DNA from: JABSSA01 sp039975755
Lineage (GTDB): Bacteria > Pseudomonadota > Alphaproteobacteria > Rhodobacterales > Rhodobacteraceae
Assembly (NCBI GenBank): GCA_039975755.1
Contig: JBDWGM010000026.1
Coordinates: forward strand, 1 to 12,529
Direction of reading: 5' to 3'
DNA: 12,529 nucleotides
This document shows positions 1-5,332 of the stretch, one piece after another. The translations under genes were made by a program, and so were the position numbers. Under the pieces are notes generated by a model. That model searched no databases. It saw only the letters and a list, made by a program, of their open reading frames with translations, and was not told where the DNA came from. How positions within the stretch are numbered: position 1 is the stretch's first letter; each line of letters opens with the position of its first letter.

Positions 1-159
1 GGCACCTTGGCGGGTCAAGCATCCCTTCCGGTCATGCGCGCGAATGTCAGCCAAAGCGGTCTTGATGGATTGAACGTATTTGCCGGGCGGACATACGCCC
101 CCGCCACCGCTGCGTCGCGTTTGTTAGGGGCAGGGGCGGGCACGTCGGATAATGACTAG
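1..159 (+). CDS. 3' end of an unidentified protein (partial)
   Basis: The first reading frame is open from the first base of the window and ends at TAG 157-159, giving the last 52 residues of a protein whose start lies outside. The tail is rich in Ala and Gly (RLLGAGAG near the end) and finishes SDND. I see no catalytic motif, membrane segment or repeat in it. The AGQ...PVMRANVSQSGLDGLNVFAG stretch looks like the end of a globular enzyme, but I cannot name a family. No T-rich hairpin terminator is obvious just after it. Being open over the whole visible length with good codon structure supports a real gene. Confidence 0.55.
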   Translation, partial: GTLAGQASLPVMRANVSQSGLDGLNVFAGRTYAPATAASRLLGAGAGTSDND

Positions 160-406
160 GCACGTGGATTGGGCGTGTGATGGGCATGCATCAGGCCACG
201 TTTGCAAGCGTGTCCTGTGGAAACAATACGTCAAAGAATATTGTACCTTTTCAAGCTGACCTTGATAATCCACTCAAGGTGTCCCGAACGCGCCTGTATG
301 GAGGCTTGTTGAGCAGCCTTTGCAAGATTGCGACAAAGTTATTTACCAAAACGAATTCAAATGAATTACACTTTGATTAGCTTAGAAACACGGGAGGCCA
401 TATCAA

Positions 407-1513
407 ATGCAAACCTTCTTGGCTTTTGGCGAAGACATTCTGAACAATGGCAACGTAAACAGCAACAGTAATGGCGGGCAGGACAATGCTGGCGTTATCG
501 GAGTGAGTGGCGGGCAGCAGATTTTCCCAGACGGGTCCGTTGTTGTTTTTGAAGTTGATCAAGTTAATGCCAATGGCGAGATCGACGGCAATAGCGGGTT
601 TACAGGGATCACAGTTTTTGCAGATGCTGCGGCATTCAGTGCGGGAACCCCCCTTTATACATATACCCCACAGAATCCCGGCCAAACGGCCGATGTACAA
701 AGTTCGGTTGATGGGCTTGGCGACAATTATATTCGATTCAATGCAAACGTTCTGCAATCCAGCGACAGCGGAGCCCCTTCGTTAAGCTCTCTTTTTGTTG
801 CGCCAGGAAGCGGCATTGCAAACGCCACCGGTACAACAAATTTCGACCACCATACCGATATCGACCTTGACGGAAATGGGATGATTGACCCGGCGCCGTC
901 CCTTGATGATGGAAATGGCGAATTCAATCTTGGCGTTGGCATTACGATTTGCTTTGCGAAAGGGACCTTGATCGAAACCGCATCAGGAGAGAAAGCCGTA
1001 GAGACGTTAAGTGCCGGGGATCTTGTGCGCACGCTTGATCATGGGGTTAAGCCAATCCGCTGGATTGGATCGGTGCGACGCCCGGCTCTTGGCAAGCTTG
1101 CGCCTGTCAAGATTTGCAAAGGTGCTTTGGGCAACCGGCGTGAATTGATGGTGTCGCCACAGCATAGGATGTTGTTGACGGGCTGGCGGGCCGAACTATT
1201 TTTTGGGGAATGCGAGGTGCTTGCCACCGCCAAATCATTGATCAATGACCGAGATATCTTTCGGGTCGAAGGTGGGTTTGTTGAGTATTTCCACATCCTT
1301 TTTGACACCCATGAAATCATCTTTTCCGAAGGAACCCCAAGCGAGAGTTTTCATCCCGGTGCGATGGGTGCGCGGGCTTTGTCACAGGATGCATGTGACG
1401 AAATCCTAACTTTGTTTCCCCATCTGGGCACACAGGATTTCGCAGCATACGGGGCGTCGGCCCGGACCAGCCTGAAATTCAAAGAGGCGGCACTTTTGCG
1501 CCCTGCCAGCTAG
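407..1513 (+). CDS. Hint (hedgehog/intein) domain protein, copy 1
   Basis: A 368-residue protein. The start is ATG 407, preceded by a GGGAGG ribosome site. The N-terminal half (1-181) is acidic and rich in Asn, Gly and Asp, with no Sec signal peptide. Around residues 148-158 it carries an EF-hand or dockerin-like acidic loop (DIDLDGNGMID). The Hint domain of the Hint_2 type begins at Cys182 (CFAKGTLIET), the expected nucleophile for the N-to-S acyl shift. It continues with the GDLVRT and PIRWIGS strands, the SPQHRMLL block and the YFHILFDTHEII block, then the usual FHPG...LFPHLG...ARTSLK tail. Such proteins are common in Rhodobacteraceae and may self-cleave at the Hint Cys. Export by a type I route is inference, and no transporter is nearby. 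The next gene is a tandem copy. The physiological role is unknown. Confidence 0.9.
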   Translation: MQTFLAFGEDILNNGNVNSNSNGGQDNAGVIGVSGGQQIFPDGSVVVFEVDQVNANGEIDGNSGFTGITVFADAAAFSAGTPLYTYTPQNPGQTADVQSSVDGLGDNYIRFNANVLQSSDSGAPSLSSLFVAPGSGIANATGTTNFDHHTDIDLDGNGMIDPAPSLDDGNGEFNLGVGITICFAKGTLIETASGEKAVETLSAGDLVRTLDHGVKPIRWIGSVRRPALGKLAPVKICKGALGNRRELMVSPQHRMLLTGWRAELFFGECEVLATAKSLINDRDIFRVEGGFVEYFHILFDTHEIIFSEGTPSESFHPGAMGARALSQDACDEILTLFPHLGTQDFAAYGASARTSLKFKEAALLRPAS

Positions 1514-1533
1514 GTTTCACGCCCTTCGAAACG

Positions 1534-1560
1534 GCGACAAATAGTGTCGTTGTTCTTTTG
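1534..1560 (+). terminator. Putative Rho-independent terminator of the first Hint gene
   Basis: Twenty bases after the stop codon, CGACA (1535-1539) pairs with TGTCG (1545-1549) around a 5-nt loop, with a G-T wobble at the base of the stem. A T-rich run (TGTTCTTTTGTCTTT) follows. The stem is short, but the same element recurs at the same place behind the second copy, which supports a real function. Confidence 0.5.
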
Positions 1561-1611
1561 TCTTTCACAACATGCCCCGGATCAGTCCCATTCAGGACAC
1601 GCCGATGCGTT

Positions 1612-1640
1612 TTATTCCGCAGCAATGGTCTACTGCTTGA
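1612..1640 (-). pseudogene. 3' scar of the lectin-like gene left by the duplication
   Basis: This stretch matches the last nine codons and the stop of the minus-strand lectin-like gene at 3112-3140 (29 bases with two differences). One difference changes the Trp codon TGG (3130-3132) to a TAG stop at 1630-1632. Nothing of the gene remains further upstream on the minus strand, where homology breaks off at 1640. It is therefore a non-functional fragment carried along when the Hint gene was duplicated, and it shows that the Hint gene and the lectin-like gene were already convergent neighbours before the duplication. Confidence 0.75.
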
Positions 1641-1900
1641 TTCTCAATGACGCGGCGACATGTTGATGACCATGACAGGCACGGATGTAGAAGCGCGCGC
1701 CATAGCTTTTACAAGCAGCTATGAGCAATACGTCAAAGAACTCTGCACCTTTTCCTGCTGACCCTGACATTTACCTCAAGACGTCCGGACGCGTCAGGTT
1801 TTGCGCGCAGCCTTTGAAAAATTACGTCAAATTTGATTTTCAACACGTTGTTAGAAAAGTCGGGATAGGAATTGCCGGAGTATGTAGAAGGCCTTAACAA

Positions 1901-3013
1901 GTGCTTACCTTTACGGCGTTTGGCAAAGATATTCTAAACAATGCCAATGTAAACAATAACAGCAGTGGCGGGCATGACAATGCCGGCGTCATCCAGGTAA
2001 GTGGAGATCCAGAAGACTCCATTTTTCCTGACGATTCCATTGTTGTTTTTGAGGTCGATCAAGTTAACGCCAATGGCGAGATCGATGGCAGTAGCGGGAT
2101 TCTAGGCATCACAGTCTTTGCAAATGCTGCCGATTACGCTGCAGATACTGCGCTTTATACATATGGTCCGGGGAACCCCGGTCAAACGGGCAATATACAA
2201 GATTCGGTTGATAGGCTTGGCGACAATTACATTCGTTTCAGTGCGAGCGTGCTGGTGTCCAACGATAGCGGAGCCCCGTCGTTAAACACTATTTTTGTTG
2301 CTCCAGGAAGCAATGTAGGATTGGCAACCGGATCCGTTGCGTTCGATCATCATACCGATATCGACCTTGACGGAAATGGGGTGATTGACCCGGCGCCGTC
2401 CCTTGATGATGGAAATGGCGAATTCAATCTTGGCGTAAGTGTTGCGATTTGCTTTGCGAAAGGGACCTTGATCGAAACCGCATCAGGAGAGAAAGCCGTA
2501 GAGACGTTAAGTGCCAGGGATCTTGTGCGCACGCTTGATCATGGGGTTCAGCCGATCCGCTGGGTTGGATCGGTGCGACGTGCGGCCCTTGGCAAGCTTG
2601 CGCCTGTCAAGATTTGCAAAGGTGCTTTGGGCAACCGGCGTGATTTGATGGTGTCGCCGCAGCATAGGATGTTGTTGACGGGCTGGCGGGCTGAATTGTT
2701 TTTTGGGGAATGCGAGGTGCTTGCCACGGCCAAATCACTGATCAATGACCGAGATATCGTTCGGGTCGAAGGCGGGTTTGTTGAGTACTTCCACATCCTT
2801 TTCGACACCCACGAGATCATCTTTGCCGAAGGCGCCCCAAGCGAGAGTTTTCATCCCGGAGCGATGGGCGCGCAGGCCTTGTCACAGGACGCCTATGACG
2901 AAATCATCACTTTGTTTCCCCATTTGGGTACACAGGGTTTTGCATCATACGGAGCGTCGGCGCGGACCAGCCTGAAATTCAAAGAGGCGGCACTTTTGCG
3001 CCCTGCCAGCTAG
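1901..3013 (+). CDS. Hint (hedgehog/intein) domain protein, copy 2
   Basis: A 370-residue paralogue of the preceding Hint protein. The start is GTG 1901, aligned with the ATG of copy 1 and preceded by AGAAGG about seven bases upstream; no in-frame ATG fits better. The architecture is the same: an acidic N-terminal half with the DIDLDGNGVID loop near residues 150-160, then a Hint domain from Cys184 (CFAKGTLIET) with SPQHRMLL and YFHILFDTHEII. By eye the Hint and tail parts differ at about 13 of 186 residues. The first half differs at roughly a quarter of positions and carries a 2-residue insertion near residue 37 (DPEDS against GQQ). The key Cys and His residues are kept, so both copies look active. 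The different start codon suggests different expression levels. Confidence 0.9.
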   Translation: MLTFTAFGKDILNNANVNNNSSGGHDNAGVIQVSGDPEDSIFPDDSIVVFEVDQVNANGEIDGSSGILGITVFANAADYAADTALYTYGPGNPGQTGNIQDSVDRLGDNYIRFSASVLVSNDSGAPSLNTIFVAPGSNVGLATGSVAFDHHTDIDLDGNGVIDPAPSLDDGNGEFNLGVSVAICFAKGTLIETASGEKAVETLSARDLVRTLDHGVQPIRWVGSVRRAALGKLAPVKICKGALGNRRDLMVSPQHRMLLTGWRAELFFGECEVLATAKSLINDRDIVRVEGGFVEYFHILFDTHEIIFAEGAPSESFHPGAMGAQALSQDAYDEIITLFPHLGTQGFASYGASARTSLKFKEAALLRPAS

Positions 3014-3029
3014 GTTTCACGCGCTTCGA

Positions 3030-3060
3030 AACGACGAAAAATAGTGTCGTTGTTCTTTTG
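3030..3060 (+). terminator. Putative Rho-independent terminator of the second Hint gene
   Basis: AACGAC (3030-3035) pairs with GTCGTT (3046-3051) around a 10-nt loop, and GTTCTTTTGTCTTT follows. It occupies the same position as the hairpin after copy 1. The pairing partners have shifted by a few bases, but the hairpin is retained despite sequence changes. The convergent lectin-like gene ends about 50 bases further on. Confidence 0.55.
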
Positions 3061-3111
3061 TCTTTCACAACATGCCCCGGATCAGTCCCATTCAGGACAC
3101 GCCGATGCGTT

Positions 3112-3654
3112 TTATTCTGCAGCAATGGTCCACTGCTTGAGCGACGCATCCGTCTCATCGCAAACTTGCAATGTCAGTGCGCGTTTCACCCATGGGCCTG
3201 CTTCTTCTGTTTCATCCACAACAGCAACGCAGCTGTTTTGATCTTCGTTCAGGCGCAACGTTTGGTCTGCGTCATTGTAAACGAATTGCTGGCGCGGGTG
3301 GTCGCTGCATTCCAGCAATGCAAATGCGGACGCGTTGTTGGCGATCAAGACCTGCATGCAGTAGCCCTCAAAGGGATAAGATTCGATCTGCATTGTGTCG
3401 GCTTTATATTCAAACCGGGTGTCGTTGCCTGCGTAACTGCGCGGCTCGTCTGCTTTGGCGGGTTTGCAGGAATGCGTTTGCATCAGGTCGGATTGGCCAG
3501 CGCCCAATGTATCCATGCAAAACCCGTATCCGCTTGGTTCATCGTGGTTGTCATTTAGGACGATATAAGGGGCCTGTGATGGCACCTTCGGGGCGTCGGC
3601 GTGGGCAAGGCCAGCGGTCACACATAGGGCGGTCGCAACGAGGGCAATACGCAT
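3112..3654 (-). CDS. Secreted ricin-type beta-trefoil (lectin-like) protein
   Basis: A 180-residue protein. The start is ATG 3654 with an AAGGAA ribosome site 6 bases upstream. Residues 1-19 form a classical Sec signal peptide (short basic start, hydrophobic core, cleavage after AHA), so it should be periplasmic or exported. The mature part shows three related blocks: GFCMDTL near 44, GYCMQVL near 97 and NSCVAVV near 140. Each is followed by a second Cys region, with RQQFVY and the C-terminal LKQWTI resembling the QxW signature of ricin B repeats. Paired Cys residues suggest disulfides. A carbohydrate-binding role follows from the fold, but no ligand can be named. The gene is divergent from a marR-type gene, which probably regulates it. 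The last codons are duplicated as a scar at 1612-1640. Confidence 0.7.
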   Translation of the reverse strand: MRIALVATALCVTAGLAHADAPKVPSQAPYIVLNDNHDEPSGYGFCMDTLGAGQSDLMQTHSCKPAKADEPRSYAGNDTRFEYKADTMQIESYPFEGYCMQVLIANNASAFALLECSDHPRQQFVYNDADQTLRLNEDQNSCVAVVDETEEAGPWVKRALTLQVCDETDASLKQWTIAAE

Positions 3655-3669
3655 TTCATTTCCTTTTTA

Positions 3670-3730
3670 TAGTTTCGCGGAGTTGGCGAGACTTTAATAG
3701 TTTTCAATTTAGTTTCAATCAGAATAGTTT
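3670..3730. promoter_or_regulatory. TAGTTT repeats between divergent lectin-like and marR genes
   Basis: The AT-rich divergent intergenic region carries the hexamer TAGTTT four times on the plus strand, at 3670, 3698, 3710 and 3725. Two of these lie in a near-tandem repeat (AGTTTTCAATTT followed by AGTTTCAATCA). On the minus strand they read as TTGAAAACTA and TTGAAACTA, which also offer -35-like TTGAAA boxes for the lectin-like gene. MarR proteins usually control divergent promoters at such sites, so this is the best operator candidate. No clean palindrome typical of MarR operators is visible. Confidence 0.4.
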
Positions 3731-3800
3731 GGATAAGAACTAAATAACTGTCCACCGCAAACACGTTGAACCCTGCACTGTAGTGATTAAGGTGGCTGGC

Positions 3801-4262
3801 ATGAAACGTCAGAGCGCAAAATTCCACCCCTTCCTTCACGCAGCCGCGAACCTAGAGAAACATCTCGAAGTTCTCTTTGCGGATTCCAATATACGACATC
3901 GACAGGCCCTTGTGCTGGATGCTTTGCGCGCGATTGGAACGTCGTCACAGCAATATCTGGCAAAACACTTTGGCGTTTCGGCTGGCACCATGAGCTCGAT
4001 GATTTCGCGGCTAGAAGCCCTTGGGTATGTGCAGCGTGGAAGCGATCCATCCGACCGCCGTATCGAAATGATAAGCAATACGCCTGTTGGGCTCGCCGCT
4101 TTGGAAGAGGTCGAGAAATATTGGTCCGACGGTGACGAAATCGTCGAGAGAATTCTCGGTTCTAAAGATACTGAAACGTTCTTTGCAATGGCCGACAAGC
4201 TGAGCAAAGGGCTTGGCGGTGGGCCGCCAAAGCCCGGGAAGGCGGCAAATAAACGGGACTGA
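3801..4262 (+). CDS. MarR-family transcriptional regulator
   Basis: A 153-residue winged-helix protein. I take ATG 3801 (MKRQSAK) as the start because AAGGTGG lies at a good distance before it; an in-frame GTG at 3783 would add six residues but overlaps that ribosome site. Residues 31-80 form the helix-turn-helix (HRQALVLDAL, then LAKHFGVSAGTMSSMISRLE and LGYVQR). The wing carries SDPSDRRIEM at 82-90, the classic MarR DxRR signature. The C-terminal helix for dimerisation follows, then a basic, Gly/Pro-rich tail. It probably represses the divergent lectin-like gene and itself. The ligand is unknown. The last 50 bases of the gene can fold into a GC-rich hairpin. Confidence 0.85.
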   Translation: MKRQSAKFHPFLHAAANLEKHLEVLFADSNIRHRQALVLDALRAIGTSSQQYLAKHFGVSAGTMSSMISRLEALGYVQRGSDPSDRRIEMISNTPVGLAALEEVEKYWSDGDEIVERILGSKDTETFFAMADKLSKGLGGGPPKPGKAANKRD

Positions 4263-4420
4263 AAACGCGCATGTGAACGCATGCCTGACTGTTGAATGCG
4301 CCTAAAGACGTTGCATTTCGTTCCGCTGAGCGCATCCGTTTGGAAACATCGCCAACCCGCACAGCGGTATAAGATTAAACCGATCTGAAGTTTGATCGCT
4401 TTGAACGTTTGAGTTTATTG

Positions 4421-4470
4421 AGAAAAAGGGGTCTGCTGGTGTGCGGACGCGGGGATTGCACACCAGCAGA
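4421..4470 (-). terminator. Strong hairpin, likely terminator of the kinase-regulator operon
   Basis: TCTGCTGGTGTGC (4432-4444) and its perfect complement (4458-4470) form a 13-bp stem around a 13-nt loop. Read on the minus strand, the stem is followed directly by CCCCTTTTTCT (4431 down to 4421), as expected for a Rho-independent terminator of the transcript coming from the response regulator about 200 bases upstream. Read on the plus strand no T-run follows, so it should work mainly for the minus strand. Confidence 0.6.
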
Positions 4471-4504
4471 GAAATTCATTGCTTGAAAAGCCTACTCACA
4501 ATTA

Positions 4505-4519
4505 GGTCAATTATTGACC
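4505..4519. repeat. 15-bp palindrome GGTCAAT-T-ATTGACC
   Basis: GGTCAAT and its exact complement ATTGACC flank a single T. The arms are too close to form an RNA hairpin, so a dimeric protein-binding site is more likely than a terminator. No gene start is adjacent, which makes the target promoter unclear. Confidence 0.35.
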
Positions 4520-4627
4520 ACACACACCAATAAGCGCACTCACTAAAATACTCATCATCACCGACGCCACTCCAAGATCTTCGTCGATAAGCGCATATAG
4601 CAGTATTTTGGAAAGTTAAGAAATTGT

Positions 4628-4649
4628 TAAGATTACCTAGGTAATCTTA
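4628..4649. repeat. 22-bp perfect AT-rich palindrome beside the regulator stop codon
   Basis: A perfect 22-bp palindrome with centre CCTAGG. It lies 16 bases beyond the stop codon of the response regulator gene. On the minus strand the elements AGGTAA and TTACCT alternate (AGGTAA-GA-TTACCT-AGGTAA), so the palindrome is extended by a further half-site at 4650-4654. As RNA it could form a 9-bp stem with a CTAG loop followed by ACAATTTCTTAAC on the minus strand, a weak terminator. An operator is an equal possibility. Confidence 0.4.
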
Positions 4650-4665
4650 CCTATATGGTGAGTGA

Positions 4666-5322
4666 TCAGGATTGTTTGGTCGCCACTTTTGCGGATTGGT
4701 AGATATCGAAAAGCCCTACGATTGATCCGATTTGCAGCTTTTCCAATATACGTGCTCTGTGATGATCGATCGTGCGTGGGCTGACGTCGAGCGCGCGCGC
4801 GAGGTCTTTGCTTGTGGTTTGTTCAGGGTTTGCCACGATGAAATCGGCGATTTCGCGTTCCCGCGCCGTGAGTGAGGCCAGTTTTGCCGAAGCTTTGTTG
4901 TTTTTCTCAAGCCCCGCGTTTTTAGTCGCGAGCGTGGCAAAGGCGGTTTCGATCCGTTCTACAAGCACTTCGGGCCGGAATGGTTTTTCGAGAAAGTCCA
5001 AAGCGCCGCTTTTCATCGCCAGAACAGATTCTGGCACACCAGCATGACCTGTGATGAATATGATTGGCAGCGAAATACGCCTTTTTAACATGACCTGCTG
5101 TAGTTCGAGACCCGTCATATCAGGCATGCCTTGGTCCAGAATAATACAGCCTGAAAAACTGTCGTCGCACACGTCAAGAAAGGCCGCGGCTGATGCATAG
5201 GTGACAACATCGAACCCGCGTTTCGTCAATGCGCGTGTCAGTGAAACTCTAATGGCTTCATCGTCGTCAATCACAAAAACCTTTAGGGCAGATTTTGCGT
5301 CCTGCGCATGAGGTGACGTCAT
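4666..5322 (-). CDS. FixJ/NarL-type response regulator
   Basis: A 218-residue protein. The open frame continues upstream to 5649 inside the kinase gene, but the domain begins at ATG 5322 (MTSPHAQ), which has GGAAAG before it and lies 10 nt after the kinase stop. Receiver domain residues 12-128: acidic pocket DDDE at 19-22, phospho-acceptor Asp63 (LDQGMP), Thr91 (ITGHAG) and Lys113 (EKPF). A linker follows, then a LuxR/FixJ helix-turn-helix at 150-200 (LTAREREIADF, SPRTIDHHRARILEKL). It should bind DNA once phosphorylated by the partner kinase just upstream. No sigma-54 AAA domain is present. Its target genes cannot be read from the window; the neighbouring Hint-like and catabolic genes are candidates only. 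Confidence 0.92.
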   Translation of the reverse strand: MTSPHAQDAKSALKVFVIDDDEAIRVSLTRALTKRGFDVVTYASAAAFLDVCDDSFSGCIILDQGMPDMTGLELQQVMLKRRISLPIIFITGHAGVPESVLAMKSGALDFLEKPFRPEVLVERIETAFATLATKNAGLEKNNKASAKLASLTAREREIADFIVANPEQTTSKDLARALDVSPRTIDHHRARILEKLQIGSIVGLFDIYQSAKVATKQS

Positions 5323-5332
5323 CGTGTCTTTC

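Larger units (their letters stand above)
224..1640 (+). repeat. Tandem duplication, copy 1 (about 1.4 kb)
   Basis: This segment is homologous to 1726-3140 in the same orientation, at an offset of about 1500 bases. It contains an upstream region, the first Hint gene, its terminator and the last codons of a lectin-like gene. The match is clear from 224 (CAATACGTCAAAGAA is present in both copies at 224 and 1726) and ends sharply at 1640/3140. By eye, 961-1640 differs from 2461-3140 at about 44 of 680 positions. The 5' noncoding part and the first half of the gene are far more diverged and carry small indels. Weaker similarity may start as early as about 185 versus 1671. Confidence 0.9.
1726..3140 (+). 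repeat. Tandem duplication, copy 2
   Basis: Second copy of the unit at 224-1640. It contains its own upstream region, the second Hint gene, a terminator and the true 3' end of the lectin-like gene. The segment 1641-1725 lies between the copies and has no clear counterpart. The right edge at 3140 lies inside the lectin-like coding sequence, so the breakpoint of the duplication was in that gene. Confidence 0.9.
4263..4665. other. Convergent intergenic region, about 400 bp, no gene found
   Basis: The space between the convergent marR-type gene and the response regulator gene. No ORF with a ribosome site is convincing; the minus ORF at 4162-4362 overlaps marR and has no recognisable features. 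The stretch becomes markedly AT-rich towards 4665. It holds a 13-bp-arm hairpin (4432-4470), a 15-bp palindrome (4505-4519) and a 22-bp palindrome (4628-4649), each listed separately. A small RNA cannot be excluded. Confidence 0.6.

Noticed and set aside
177..380. 67-residue plus-strand ORF before the first Hint gene
   Set aside because: It starts at GTG with no good ribosome site, matches no recognisable family, and the homologous region before the second Hint gene does not keep the frame. It is upstream regulatory DNA of the duplicated unit.
407..3013. The Hint proteins as true inteins or homing elements
   Set aside because: There is no C-terminal His-Asn plus Cys/Ser/Thr splice junction, no extein after the domain and no homing endonuclease domain; the tail is the usual one of stand-alone Hint_2 proteins.
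3171..3743. Long plus-strand ORFs (166 and 190 residues) opposite the lectin-like gene
   Set aside because: They lie antisense to a gene with a clear signal peptide, ribosome site and repeat structure, and have low-complexity Arg/Cys-rich translations typical of shadow frames.
4209..4235. GC-rich hairpin inside the end of the marR-type gene as a terminator
   Set aside because: The stem is good (11 bp with one bulged A), but it lies within the coding sequence, about 27 bases before the stop, and has no T-run. It may merely reflect the Gly/Pro codons.
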